Below, in pieces: positions 37,244-46,971 of a stretch of DNA of 64,000 nucleotides (positions are counted from its first letter, which is position 1; each line of letters starts with the position of its first letter). A program made the position numbers and the translations under genes. The DNA comes from Actinobacillus lignieresii (GTDB taxonomy: Bacteria; Pseudomonadota; Gammaproteobacteria; Enterobacterales; Pasteurellaceae), in contig NZ_UFRM01000001.1 in assembly GCF_900444945.1 (NCBI RefSeq), positions 1,250,501 through 1,314,500 on the forward strand, read 5' to 3'. The notes beneath the pieces were generated by a model. It worked only from the letters and a program-made list of their open reading frames with translations. It was not told the DNA's origin and did no database searches.

Positions 37244-38140
37244 TTAAAGTGCCGCTAATTGCTCTAGCGACGGTGCAAAATAATAACTACCGGAAACCGG
37301 CTTAGTAAAGCCTAACAAGCGGTCGGTTTTGCCGTCTAATTCGCCAAACATACTTTTAAGCTGTTGGTCGATATTATGTAAACGTTTTGCAAAAGCAATG
37401 AAATATAGACCATGCTCACCACTTGCTAAGCCATACGGTAAACTATGGCGTAGAATTTTTAGACCTTCGCCGTTTTCTTTTAAATCCACACGTCCTACGT
37501 GAGAATTTTCCGGCACATCATCAAGCTCAACGCTATCTGCTTTTGTTCTGCCGATCACCTGCTCTTGACGCTCCGTGTTCATCTTATGCCATTTTGCTAA
37601 TTGATGAACATAACGTTGGCTCAAGACATAACTACCACCGGCATCTTCACCCTCTTCAATTAAAGCGACTTCACGCAATTTTTCATCGGTTTGCGGATTT
37701 TCGGTACCATCAATAAAACCGGTTAAATCACGTTCTTCCACCCAACGAAAACCGTGGGTTTCCTCCGCAATTTCCGCCACCGCTTTTAATTGTTCCACCA
37801 CCATTAAAGCGATAGAAAAATTAATATCCGGACGATTAGATTGGATATGCACTAAAAAATCACGTTGGGTTGCCGGTGCATACTCTCGTTCCGCTTTGCC
37901 TAGTGCGACAAAATCCTTCAATTCAGCAGCAGAATTAGATTTTAACTGGCTCCAAAGCGTTTTACCGAAAGCAAGGGTAAGCCCTAATGCCTCTGTTGCA
38001 AACTGCTGTTGAATTTCTTGAAATTGATTCTGAATGGTATGAACGCTAGAACGAAAGGCTTCAATATTTAACACATTCGCTTCAATAAAAATGCCTGATT
38101 TGCGATGGGTTAATGTAATGCCTGATTGTGGAGTTGCCAT
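37244..38140 (-). CDS. DyP-type heme peroxidase (YfeX-like)
   Basis: 298 residues. The DyP signature GFIDGTENPQTD (residues about 143-154) contains the catalytic Asp; SYVLSQRYVHQLAKW, a proximal-His region (VPENSHVGRVDL) and LRHSLPYG follow. No signal peptide, so a cytoplasmic enzyme; E. coli YfeX is tied to porphyrin oxidation or heme handling. The start at 38140 is the Met where family similarity begins; the longer frame overlaps promoter sequence of trpE. Confidence 0.9.
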   Translation of the reverse strand: MATPQSGITLTHRKSGIFIEANVLNIEAFRSSVHTIQNQFQEIQQQFATEALGLTLAFGKTLWSQLKSNSAAELKDFVALGKAEREYAPATQRDFLVHIQSNRPDINFSIALMVVEQLKAVAEIAEETHGFRWVEERDLTGFIDGTENPQTDEKLREVALIEEGEDAGGSYVLSQRYVHQLAKWHKMNTERQEQVIGRTKADSVELDDVPENSHVGRVDLKENGEGLKILRHSLPYGLASGEHGLYFIAFAKRLHNIDQQLKSMFGELDGKTDRLLGFTKPVSGSYYFAPSLEQLAAL

Positions 38141-38236
38141 AATATATCCCGTAAGTAAAAAATAATGGTTATTGTACAAAAGCAAATAAATAAAATCTGT
38201 CGTTTTAGTCAAATCTTGCACATTTAAAAAATGTGC

Positions 38237-38270
38237 TTGACTTATTGAAATCATACTAGTTTAATAGTAC
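38237..38270 (+). promoter_or_regulatory. trpE promoter and TrpR operator
   Basis: -35 TTGACT (38237-38242), 17-bp spacer, -10 TTTAAT (38260-38265). The -10 box is inside ATACTAGTTTAATAGTAC (38253-38270), which matches the TrpR operator (GTACTAGTTAACTAGTAC) at most positions. The leader to trpE is only about 28 bases, with no leader peptide or attenuator. Confidence 0.82.
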
Positions 38271-38298
38271 ATAAATAATTTAAACAAGGAATCGTGAA

Positions 38299-39849
38299 AT
38301 GAATCTCCATACTCAGCAAACACAACTTCCCTATTATGAAGATACAACCGTAGCGTTTTATCACTTATGTGATAATAAACCACATACGTTGTTATTGGAT
38401 TCAGCAGAAATCCACAGTAAAAACAGTCTAAAAAGTTTATTGTTTGCTCAATCCGCATTACATATTTATTGTGATGCTCAAACCGTCACTTTTGAGGCGT
38501 TAACTGAAAACGGTAAAGCCATACTTCCTCATCTTCAAACTGTACTGGAGCAATTATCTCTGGCACCCAATTGCAAAGTTTCAACGGAATTTAACCGCTT
38601 GTCGGCAACCTTTCCACCCATTGCCCAAAATTTAGATGAAGACAGTAAACTTAAAACCAGCGCCGTGTTTGACGGTTTACGTTGTGTGAGCCAACTTTTT
38701 GCCGATAAAGCGGATCCAATCTATTTAGGCGGTTTATTTAGCTACGATTTGGTCGCCCATTTTATTCCGATGGATGGTATTCAACTACAAGATGACGGCT
38801 TACGTTGCCACGATTACAGCTTCTATCTTGCCGAACAATTAGTGTTTATTGATCACCAAAAACAGGAATCGGTATTGCACACTTTCTGTTTTGATGAAAC
38901 ACAGCAAAGCCGCTTACAGCAACAAGCGGTCGAATTTAGCCAAATTCTTGCAAAATATCAGCCTTGTGAATTACGTTTACCGATTCAAGCGGCAAGTGGT
39001 GAAGTAAAAACTAATATTGAAGATGAAGACTTTAAACAGATCGTTCAAAAACTCAAACATCATATTCATATCGGCGATGTATTCCAAATTGTACCTTCAC
39101 GCCGTTTTAGTTTGCCTTGTCCAAATATTTTAGCCGCTTATCGCCAGCTTAAAATGAATAATCCAAGCCCGTATATGTTCTTTATGCAAGGCGAAAACTT
39201 TACTTTATTCGGTGCATCGCCCGAAAGTGCCTTGAAATATTCGCAAGCTACTCGTCAATTAGAAATCTATCCGATTGCCGGCTCTCGTCCGCGTGGCTTT
39301 GATGCTAATGGCAATATCGATCCGGAATTGGATTCACGTTTGGAATTGGAATTACGTTTAGATCAAAAAGAATTGGCAGAACATTTAATGTTAGTCGATC
39401 TGGCTCGTAATGATGTCGCACGAGTCTGCCAAGCCGGTACACGTAAAGTGGTGGATCTGATGCAAATCGATCGCTATTCACAAATTATGCACCTTGTCTC
39501 TCGTGTAGTCGGCACATTGCGTAGCGATTTAGATGCGTTACACGCTTACCAGGCGTGTATGAATATGGGTACATTAACCGGTGCGCCAAAAATTAAAGCG
39601 ATGCAATTAATCTACCAAGTAGAGCAACAAAAACGCCATAGCTACGGTGGTGCGGTCGGTTACTTAACTTCGCACGGCGATTTAGATACCTGCATTGTGA
39701 TTCGTTCTGCATTCGTGCAAAACGGCATCGCTTATGTACAAGCCGGTTGCGGCGAAGTATTGGATTCAGATCCGCAATCGGAAGCGGATGAAACGCGTCA
39801 CAAAGCGAAAGCCGTATTAAAAGCAATCGCACAAGTTAATACCAAATAA
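38299..39849 (+). CDS. trpE: Anthranilate synthase component I
   Basis: 516 residues. The N-terminal regulatory part has LLLDSAEIHSKNSLKSLLF, the LLxSAE region that binds tryptophan for feedback inhibition. The chorismate core has FQIVPSRRFSLPCP, PIAGSRPRG, LVDLARNDVARVC, GTLTGAPKIKAMQLI and YVQAGCGEVLDSDP. First gene of trpE-trpG-trpD; it makes anthranilate with TrpG. Confidence 0.97.
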   Translation: MNLHTQQTQLPYYEDTTVAFYHLCDNKPHTLLLDSAEIHSKNSLKSLLFAQSALHIYCDAQTVTFEALTENGKAILPHLQTVLEQLSLAPNCKVSTEFNRLSATFPPIAQNLDEDSKLKTSAVFDGLRCVSQLFADKADPIYLGGLFSYDLVAHFIPMDGIQLQDDGLRCHDYSFYLAEQLVFIDHQKQESVLHTFCFDETQQSRLQQQAVEFSQILAKYQPCELRLPIQAASGEVKTNIEDEDFKQIVQKLKHHIHIGDVFQIVPSRRFSLPCPNILAAYRQLKMNNPSPYMFFMQGENFTLFGASPESALKYSQATRQLEIYPIAGSRPRGFDANGNIDPELDSRLELELRLDQKELAEHLMLVDLARNDVARVCQAGTRKVVDLMQIDRYSQIMHLVSRVVGTLRSDLDALHAYQACMNMGTLTGAPKIKAMQLIYQVEQQKRHSYGGAVGYLTSHGDLDTCIVIRSAFVQNGIAYVQAGCGEVLDSDPQSEADETRHKAKAVLKAIAQVNTK

Positions 39850-39862
39850 GGACGGATAAGCT

Positions 39863-40450
39863 ATGGCACATATTCTTTTTGTTGATAATTTTGATTCGTT
39901 TACCTACAACCTTGTCGATCAATTTCGTGAATTAGGTCATCAAGTGACGATTTTTCGTAACGATTACCCGTTAGAAGATTTTTTGAAAAAAGCACAAACT
40001 ACCGAAAATTGTATTGTGGCACTTTCACCCGGCCCCGGCACACCGGCAGAAGCCGGCAATATGTTAGCAATCATTAAACAGCTCAAAGGCGTTGTACCGA
40101 TGATTGGCATTTGTTTAGGGCATCAAGCAATTATCGAAGCATTAGGCGGGCGTATCGTTCATACCGGCACCGTTTTACATGGTAAGGTGTCAAAAATTGA
40201 ACACGATAACCAAGCAATGTTCCACGGTATTAATAACCCGATGTCGGTTGCCCGTTACCATTCATTAATGGGGGATGAGCTACCGAAGGAGTTAGAAATC
40301 AATGCTCGCTTCGATAATATCGTGATGGCGATTCGCCACAAACAATTACCGATTTGCGGCTTTCAATTTCACCCGGAATCAATCCTAACCGTAGAAGGTA
40401 CTAAATTATTAAAACAATCGGTCGAATGGCTGCTTTCCACACAACATTAA
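39863..40450 (+). CDS. trpG: Anthranilate synthase component II
   Basis: 195 residues, glutamine amidotransferase: ILFVDNFDSFTYNLVDQF, ALSPGPGTPAEAGN, the nucleophile MIGICLGHQAIIEALGG, and CGFQFHPESILT. It is separate from TrpD, unlike the TrpGD fusion of E. coli. It starts 13 bases after trpE. Confidence 0.96.
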   Translation: MAHILFVDNFDSFTYNLVDQFRELGHQVTIFRNDYPLEDFLKKAQTTENCIVALSPGPGTPAEAGNMLAIIKQLKGVVPMIGICLGHQAIIEALGGRIVHTGTVLHGKVSKIEHDNQAMFHGINNPMSVARYHSLMGDELPKELEINARFDNIVMAIRHKQLPICGFQFHPESILTVEGTKLLKQSVEWLLSTQH

Positions 40451-40506
40451 GCAAAAAAATTTAGAAAAATAACCGCTTATCAACATAACAAAAACAGGAT
40501 AACACT

Positions 40507-41511
40507 ATGCAACTCGACAACATTCTTAGCCAATTATTTGAGAATCAAACGCTCACAAAAGCAGAATCGCAATACTTTTTTGAGCGAGTGATTCAAGGTA
40601 ATGTTTCTAACGAACAACTTTCCGCGGCTCTTATTGCATTAAAATTACGAGGTGAAACAATTGAAGAAATCGCCGGAGCGGTTGAAGCAGCATTTGCAAA
40701 TGCAACCGCATTCCCAACTCCCGATTACGATTTTGCCGATATTGTCGGAACTGGTGGTGATGGGCAAAATACGATTAATATTTCTACCGCCAGTGCGATT
40801 GTAGCGGCGACCTTAGGCTATAAAGTCGCAAAACACGGTAGCCGTAGCATTTCCAGTAAAACCGGTGCAAGCGATGTATTAGCCGCATTAGGGATTAATG
40901 TGGCGATTTCCCCCCAAACCGCACGCCAAGCGTTAGATGAAAATAATCTCTGTTTCTTATTTGCACCGCTTTACCATGCCGGTTTTAAACACGCTGTACC
41001 GGTACGCCAAGTGCTGAAAACTCGCACGCTATTTAATATTTTAGGGCCATTAGTCAATCCGGCACACGCTAAACGCCAATTACTCGGCGTATATTCACCG
41101 GAAGTTTTGAAAATTTATGCGGAAACAGTGCGTAGCTTAAACCATCAACATTCGATTGTGGTACACGGAGCAGGCTTGGATGAAGTTACTGTTCACGGCG
41201 AAACATTAGTCGCTGAAATTGAACATGGCGAAATTCACTATTTCAGTCTCACACCAGAGGATTTTGGGATTCAACGTCATTCGATTGAAGCCTTAAAAGG
41301 CGGAGAACCTGCAGAAAATGCGGAAAAAATTACCGCTTTATTACAAGGCAAAGGCGAAGCGGCACATATTGATGCGGTTGCAGTAAATACTGCTATGCTC
41401 ATGCGTACTTTCGGCGAGCGAGATTTAAAAGCCAACGTACAACGTGTCAAAGATTTGCTCAGCACAGATAAAGCCTATCAGACCTTGCAAAAGCTCGCCC
41501 AATACCAGTAA
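40507..41511 (+). CDS. trpD: Anthranilate phosphoribosyltransferase
   Basis: 334 residues with the PRPP-binding [40 protein letters not shown] and [19 protein letters not shown]. It is the second enzyme of tryptophan synthesis. A strong terminator follows at once, so trpC(F) and trpBA must be elsewhere. Confidence 0.97.
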   Translation: MQLDNILSQLFENQTLTKAESQYFFERVIQGNVSNEQLSAALIALKLRGETIEEIAGAVEAAFANATAFPTPDYDFADIVGTGGDGQNTINISTASAIVAATLGYKVAKHGSRSISSKTGASDVLAALGINVAISPQTARQALDENNLCFLFAPLYHAGFKHAVPVRQVLKTRTLFNILGPLVNPAHAKRQLLGVYSPEVLKIYAETVRSLNHQHSIVVHGAGLDEVTVHGETLVAEIEHGEIHYFSLTPEDFGIQRHSIEALKGGEPAENAEKITALLQGKGEAAHIDAVAVNTAMLMRTFGERDLKANVQRVKDLLSTDKAYQTLQKLAQYQ

Positions 41512-41517
41512 CATATC

Positions 41518-41541
41518 GCCCGCATTTGTGGGCTTTTTTAT
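41518..41541 (+). terminator. trpEGD terminator
   Basis: GCCCGC-ATTT-GTGGGC (one G-T pair) followed by TTTTTTT, six bases after the trpD stop. Confidence 0.88.
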
Positions 41542-41553
41542 AGGAATAAGCAG

Positions 41554-42309
41554 TTGAAAAAAAGTATTTTCGATACCCCGATTTTCTTTGAACGTTATCA
41601 ACAATTACGTGAAAACCCAATCAGCATGAATGAAGTAGTGGAAAAGCCGACGATGTTTTCACTTTTGCCGGCTCTCACCAATAAAAAAGTGTTAGATTTA
41701 GGCTGCGGTACCGGAGTGCATTTGGCGCATTATTTGGAATTAGGTGCGAATAAAGTTGTCGGGCTGGATTTATCGGAACTGATGCTAAAACAGGCGGAAA
41801 GCTGTTTAGCAAAAAATTGGCAAAAATCGACCGCTTTCTCACTGCACTGCCTGCCGATGGAACAATTAGATAAAATTCCGGAAGATAATTTTGACGTAGT
41901 TACCAGTTCGTTTGCGTTTCACTATATTGAGGATTTTGCCGATTTACTTGCAAAAATTTCCGCAAAAATGATCGCTTGCGGTACGCTGATTTTTTCCCAA
42001 GAACATCCGATCGTCACTTGCTATAAAGACGGCTATCGTTGGGAGAAAAATGAGCAAAAACAACAAGTTGCTTATCGCTTAAATTACTATCGAGATGAAG
42101 GTGAACGAGATAGAAGTTGGTTCCAACAAGCATTCAAAACCTATCATCGCACCATGGCAACGATTTGCAATCAGCTGATTCAAGCCGGGTTTGAAATCGT
42201 GCAAGTGGAAGAGCCGATGCTGGCGGAACAACCGCAATGGCATAATGAGTTTAAAGATCTACAACATCGCCCGCCACTTTTATTTATTAAGGCAGTTAAA
42301 AAAAATTAA
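41554..42309 (+). CDS. Class I SAM-dependent methyltransferase
   Basis: 251 residues. Motif I VLDLGCGTGVHLAHYLELGA, then VVGLDLSELMLKQA (acidic loop) and FDVVTSSFAFHYIEDF (motif IV region) make a Methyltransf_11-type fold; the substrate is unknown. It starts with TTG at 41554, with AGGAAT eight bases upstream and no better ATG. It lies 12 bases past the trp terminator, so transcription by read-through is possible. Confidence 0.82.
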   Translation: MKKSIFDTPIFFERYQQLRENPISMNEVVEKPTMFSLLPALTNKKVLDLGCGTGVHLAHYLELGANKVVGLDLSELMLKQAESCLAKNWQKSTAFSLHCLPMEQLDKIPEDNFDVVTSSFAFHYIEDFADLLAKISAKMIACGTLIFSQEHPIVTCYKDGYRWEKNEQKQQVAYRLNYYRDEGERDRSWFQQAFKTYHRTMATICNQLIQAGFEIVQVEEPMLAEQPQWHNEFKDLQHRPPLLFIKAVKKN

Positions 42310-42333
42310 GCAGCCAATCGACTGCTTAATACT
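42303..42333. terminator. Terminator between convergent genes
   Basis: ATTAAGCAG and CTGCTTAAT, 9-bp perfect stem with an 8-base loop, overlapping the methyltransferase stop. Confidence 0.75.
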
Positions 42334-42335
42334 CC

Positions 42336-43421
42336 TTATGAAAGAGGAAGTTTATAGTCCGGTGTCGGATCCATTTCCGGCATAATTTCTTTTTCCGGGT
42401 TTTCTACTTCTTCTTTAGATTGTTTCTCCGGCGAAGTGGTTTCTTTTGCTTTAGCCGGTTCTACCGGCGTTTCCGATTCTAACGGTTTCTCGGCTTGCGT
42501 TTCTTTAACCTCTTCCGCTTTTTTCTCTATTGCAACCGCTTCTTTATTAGGCTCTACGCTTTCTTTAGCTTGAGAGTTTTTTTCCGCTACCGCTGTTTGC
42601 GAATCAGTCGTCTTATGCTCAGTTACGGCTTCTTTTTTCGTTTCTACCGTTTTTTCAGCTTCTAACGGCTTTTGCTCAACCTGTTCTTTCACACCCGCTT
42701 TGTTCTGCGCCGAAGATTTATTCATAATCGGAGAAAGTAAGCTCGGTACTCCGATAGATTTTATCGCTTTAGTCGATTCTAATTTTGTCGATAATTGTTC
42801 GGAATCCACCGCTTGTTCCGTATGCGCCGTATCATCGCTCAATTCGGAAACCGCTGAAATATTTTCTTTGCTTGGCTCAAGCGACACTTCCTCTAAACTT
42901 TGCGTATATTCCAATGAACGATGAACCACTTGCTCGGCACCTTCCACTTTTTTAGTGATGAGCTTTTGGCTAAACTCAACTTTAGGATCGAGCCAAATCG
43001 CTAACATTGCATTATTAAACGCTCGATCAAATTCTTGCTCAATTACCTGATCGTTTAATACAAAATAGCCTTTATCCTCTAAAGCAATATAACTTAGCTC
43101 ATCATCAGCTTTGATGTCCGGTAAAATCTTACGTAAGCGATCAATCACTTCATCTTGTTTCGGTAACGTAATACCTAAATCCGTCCATGATTTAGCAACG
43201 GAAATCGCAAAATCCCGACCGTCCACCGGCTTACTGTATTTTAAAGTCAGCATAATCGGGCGAGATTCTTGTTTGTATTCGCCTGTTTCGGTAAAAAGGG
43301 AGATATTATAAATTTTGAAAGGACCCCAAGTGTAATCAATATCATTAATTTTTTCCCACTTAGCGTAAGCCGCACCGCTCAATAAAGCTAAGAAAAAGGA
43401 TAAGAGAGCTTTGTAACGCAT
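42336..43421 (-). CDS. Chalcone isomerase-like secreted protein with long acidic tail
   Basis: 361 residues. The signal peptide MRYKALLSFFLALLSGAAYA is followed by a CHI-like domain of about 150 residues (WGPFKIYNISLFTETGEYKQ, LTLKYSKPVDGRDFAISVAKSW, FNNAMLAIWLDP). In bacteria this fold is found in periplasmic proteins of unknown role and is not thought to be an isomerase. From about residue 175 the sequence is Glu/Lys/Thr/Val/Ala-rich low complexity (KPLEAEKTVETKKEAVTEHK is typical), which is far longer than in usual family members. GGGACAATA precedes the start. Confidence 0.75.
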   Translation of the reverse strand: MRYKALLSFFLALLSGAAYAKWEKINDIDYTWGPFKIYNISLFTETGEYKQESRPIMLTLKYSKPVDGRDFAISVAKSWTDLGITLPKQDEVIDRLRKILPDIKADDELSYIALEDKGYFVLNDQVIEQEFDRAFNNAMLAIWLDPKVEFSQKLITKKVEGAEQVVHRSLEYTQSLEEVSLEPSKENISAVSELSDDTAHTEQAVDSEQLSTKLESTKAIKSIGVPSLLSPIMNKSSAQNKAGVKEQVEQKPLEAEKTVETKKEAVTEHKTTDSQTAVAEKNSQAKESVEPNKEAVAIEKKAEEVKETQAEKPLESETPVEPAKAKETTSPEKQSKEEVENPEKEIMPEMDPTPDYKLPLS

Positions 43422-43616
43422 TATTATTGTCCCTATAAAACAAGCTGAGGCAGTATTATACCTGAGCTAATATTAGAGTAAATTCATCAATCTATTCCAA
43501 AAGAAATATTTTGTGATCAGCTTCAAAAAATCAAAAGAAAATCAATGCCGAATAAATAAAAAGGAGTAGTATCAAACTAAACCAATTGATTAACTAAGAC
43601 ATAATAGGAGTTGTAT

Positions 43617-43832
43617 ATGTTCCCTGAATTTCGTGAATTAATTACTCAATTAAAGAATAGTGATACGCACTTTTCCCGTTTATTTGATAAACATAATGAG
43701 TTGGACCAACGGATTAAAAATATGGAATCAAATATCGAGCTTGCTACAAATGATGAAATAGAAGTTCTTAAAAGAGAAAAATTACATATTAAAGATGAAT
43801 TATATGCAATTCTTAAGAAAAAATCCGCATAG
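43617..43832 (+). CDS. YdcH-like DUF465 protein
   Basis: 71 residues: MFPEFRELITQLKNSDTHFSRLFDKHNELDQRIKNME, then LKREKLHIKDELYAILKK. This is the short two-helix coiled coil of the YdcH/SlyX-like DUF465 family; function unknown. The start at 43617 has AGGAG six bases upstream; the TTG at 43611 overlaps that site. Confidence 0.85.
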   Translation: MFPEFRELITQLKNSDTHFSRLFDKHNELDQRIKNMESNIELATNDEIEVLKREKLHIKDELYAILKKKSA

Positions 43833-43872
43833 TTTCATCAAGTTCAATATAAACGCTTAGATAATATATAAA

Positions 43873-43903
43873 AAAATACCCAGCTAAAAAGCTGGGTATT
43901 TCA
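43873..43903. terminator. Terminator of the rpsF-priB-rpsR-rplI operon
   Basis: AATACCCAGCT-AAAA-AGCTGGGTATT, 11-bp stem flanked by A and T runs; serves both the ydcH-like gene and rplI. Confidence 0.92.
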
Positions 43904-43920
43904 GTTAATCATTACGATTA

Positions 43921-44370
43921 TTATTCAGCAACTACGTTTACGGTAACTGCCGCATTCACTTCAGGGTGTAAGTGAACTTTAACTTCGTGTTCGCCGGTTG
44001 TGCGAAGCGGACCTTCACCTAAACGAACTTCTGATTTAGCTACTGCAACGCCTGCCGCTGTTAATGCATCAGCGATATCTTTTGCAGAGATTGAACCGAA
44101 TAAACGACCGTCATCACCTGCTGTTGCAGATACTGATACTGCTGCGATTTCAGCAATTTTAGCTGCACGAGCTTGTGCTGCCGCTAACGCTTCAGCCGCT
44201 TTCGCTTCTAACTCGGCACGACGTGCTTCGAAGTGAGCGATGTTTGCTGCTGTTGCCATAACCGCTTTACCTTGTGGGATTAAGAAGTTACGTGCAAAAC
44301 CTGATTTAACGGTTACTTGGTCGCCCACAGAACCTAAGTGAGCAACTTTATCTAATAAAATAACTTGCAT
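43921..44370 (-). CDS. rplI: 50S ribosomal protein L9
   Basis: 149 residues: [36 protein letters not shown] is the L9 N-terminal signature, then the long connecting helix and the C-terminal domain ([14 protein letters not shown]). Last gene of the S6 operon. Confidence 0.98.
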   Translation of the reverse strand: MQVILLDKVAHLGSVGDQVTVKSGFARNFLIPQGKAVMATAANIAHFEARRAELEAKAAEALAAAQARAAKIAEIAAVSVSATAGDDGRLFGSISAKDIADALTAAGVAVAKSEVRLGEGPLRTTGEHEVKVHLHPEVNAAVTVNVVAE

Positions 44371-44387
44371 TGTACTCGACCTCTCTA

Positions 44388-44985
<598 letters not shown>

Positions 44986-45313
44986 CTTTGCTTTCTTTCG
45001 CTTTCACCATTGGTGACGCTTCAGTTACTGCCGCTTTAGTGTGAACGATTAAGTTACGAAGAACTGCATCGTTATAACGGAAGTTAGTTTCTAACTCGTC
45101 GATTACACTTTGAGGTGCTTCTACATTCATTAACACGTAGTGTGCTTTGTGAAGTTTGTTGATTGGGTATGCTAATTGACGACGACCCCAATCTTCTAAG
45201 CGATGAACTTGACCGCCAGCTTCTTTAACAGACGCTGTGTAACGCTCAATCATTGCCGGTACTTGTTCGCTTTGGTCCGGGTGAACCATAAAAACGATTT
45301 CGTAGTGACGCAT

Positions 45314-45399
45314 TGACTATCCTTACGGGTTAGCAGCCTCCAACTTTAGCCAGTCACCGACTTGTGGAAGCAAGGATTAAAAAACAAATGTGACTGAAC
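45314..45399 (-). promoter_or_regulatory. rpsF leader, probable S6:S18 autoregulatory RNA
   Basis: The 86-nt leader can form two interlocked helices on the minus strand: CAGTCAC (45396-45390) with GTGACTG (45357-45351), and ATCCTT (45377-45372) with AAGGAT (45324-45319). The second helix contains the rpsF ribosome binding site. ACCCG lies next to it, resembling the CCG element of known S6:S18-binding leaders. The pairing is direct; the regulator is inferred. Confidence 0.6.
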
Positions 45400-45405
45400 G
45401 GCGGA

Positions 45406-45433
45406 ATTATACGTGAATCTGTTGCTTTTGCAA
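45406..45433 (-). promoter_or_regulatory. rpsF operon promoter
   Basis: Minus strand -35 TTGCAA (45433-45428), 16-bp spacer, perfect -10 TATAAT (45411-45406), then a GC-rich discriminator CCGCCG. Confidence 0.82.
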
Positions 45434-45524
45434 GCAGAATTTATCGTTAATCCTGCCAATGTAAGAATGAGATTAATCACTTAATATAAAAATAGGTTTT
45501 ATCTGATAAAAATACGAATAATAG

Positions 45525-45570
45525 TTCAGTATTTTGCAATCTTCTAGTACAATTGCGCAAACGTTTGCTT
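45525..45570 (+). promoter_or_regulatory. purD promoter and PurR operator
   Basis: -35-like TTCAGT (45525-45530), 17-bp spacer, -10 TACAAT (45548-45553). The PurR box GCGCAAACGTTTGCTT (45555-45570) sits directly over the start point, where binding would block transcription. Confidence 0.8.
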
Positions 45571-45593
45571 TTATTAATTTATAAGGAATCCAA

Positions 45594-46880
45594 ATGAATG
45601 TATTAATTATTGGTAACGGTGGTCGTGAACACGCTTTAGCTTGGAAAGTTCGTCAATCGCCTTTAGTCAAAAAAGTTTTTGTCGCACCGGGGAATGCCGG
45701 TACTGCTCTGGAAGAAGGTATCGAAAATGTGGCAATCGCCGCAACTGATGTTCCTACATTAGTTGCTTTTGCGAAGGAAAACCAAATTGGCTTAACGATT
45801 GTTGGACCCGAAGCACCGCTTGTTATCGGTGTAGTTGATGCATTCCGAGCGAACGGCTTAAAAATCTTTGGCCCGACTCAAGCGGCGGCACAGTTAGAAG
45901 GTTCAAAAGCCTTTACTAAAGATTTCTTAGCTCGCCATCAGATTCCGACTGCCGAATATCAAAATTTTACCGAAGTTGAGCCGGCACTTGCTTATTTAAA
46001 ACAAAAAGGTGCGCCGATTGTAATTAAAGCGGACGGTTTAGCTGCCGGTAAAGGCGTAATTGTTGCAATGACGCTCGAAGAAGCGGAAGAAGCGGTAAAA
46101 GATATGCTATCGGGCAACGCATTCGGCGAAGCCGGTAGCCGCGTAGTTATCGAAGAATTTTTAGACGGTGAAGAAGCCAGTTTTATCGTGATGGTGGACG
46201 GTAAAAACGTTGAGCCGATGGCGACCAGCCAAGATCACAAGCGTGTTGGCGAAGGAGATAAAGGTTTAAATACCGGCGGAATGGGGGCATACTCACCGGC
46301 TCCGGTCGTTACGCCGGAAATCCATAATCGTGTTATGCAAGAAGTCATTTACCCGACTGTGAAAGGTATGGCGGCGGAAGGCAATGCATATACCGGTTTC
46401 CTCTATGCCGGTTTAATGATTATGCCGAACGGACAGCCGAAAGTAATCGAATTCAACTGCCGTTTCGGCGATCCGGAAACCCAGCCGATTATGATGCGTT
46501 TAGAGTCGGATCTTGTACAACTTTGTTTAGCGGCTTGCGATGAAAAACTTGATACGATTAAATCAAAATGGTGTGAACAAGCGGCGTTAGGCATCGTGCT
46601 TGCAGCGGAAGGTTATCCGGGCGATTACCGTAAAGGCGACGAAATCAGCGGTATTCCAACTCAAGCACAAAAATCACAGAAAGTATTCCTTGCCGGTGTA
46701 GAGCAAAAAGACGGAAAATTAGTCACTAACGGCGGGCGTGTTTTATGTGCAACCGCATTAGGTAATTCGGTGTTTGATGCACAGCAACAAGCGTTAAAAC
46801 TTGCCGAGCAAATTCAATGGCAAGGACGTTTCTATCGCTGTGATATCGGCCACCGTGCGGTGGCAAGAGAAAAAGCGTAA
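45594..46880 (+). CDS. purD: Phosphoribosylamine-glycine ligase
   Basis: 428 residues: MNVLIIGNGGREHALAWK, VGPEAPLVIGVVD, the ATP-grasp segment PIVIKADGLAAGKGVIVA, VEPMATSQDHKRVGEGDKGLNTGGMGAYSPAP and FNCRFGDPETQ. It joins glycine to phosphoribosylamine in purine synthesis. It stands alone here, not with purH as in E. coli. AAGGAATCC precedes the start. Confidence 0.97.
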   Translation: MNVLIIGNGGREHALAWKVRQSPLVKKVFVAPGNAGTALEEGIENVAIAATDVPTLVAFAKENQIGLTIVGPEAPLVIGVVDAFRANGLKIFGPTQAAAQLEGSKAFTKDFLARHQIPTAEYQNFTEVEPALAYLKQKGAPIVIKADGLAAGKGVIVAMTLEEAEEAVKDMLSGNAFGEAGSRVVIEEFLDGEEASFIVMVDGKNVEPMATSQDHKRVGEGDKGLNTGGMGAYSPAPVVTPEIHNRVMQEVIYPTVKGMAAEGNAYTGFLYAGLMIMPNGQPKVIEFNCRFGDPETQPIMMRLESDLVQLCLAACDEKLDTIKSKWCEQAALGIVLAAEGYPGDYRKGDEISGIPTQAQKSQKVFLAGVEQKDGKLVTNGGRVLCATALGNSVFDAQQQALKLAEQIQWQGRFYRCDIGHRAVAREKA

Positions 46881-46908
46881 TTTGCTTTTAAGCTAACAGC
46901 AAAAAATC

Positions 46909-46951
46909 AAGCGGTCTAATTGGTAAAATATTTTGCAAATTAGACCGCTTG
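46909..46951. terminator. Uptake-sequence dyad terminator
   Basis: AAGCGGTCTAATT and AATTAGACCGCTT, exact complements, between convergent purD and pnuC. Confidence 0.85.
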
Positions 46952-46971
46952 TTATTTATTAATAAAAAAGA

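Noticed and set aside
43498..43616. Possible extra small gene before the ydcH-like gene
   Set aside because: No frame with a ribosome binding site and plausible length; only AT-rich sequence seen.
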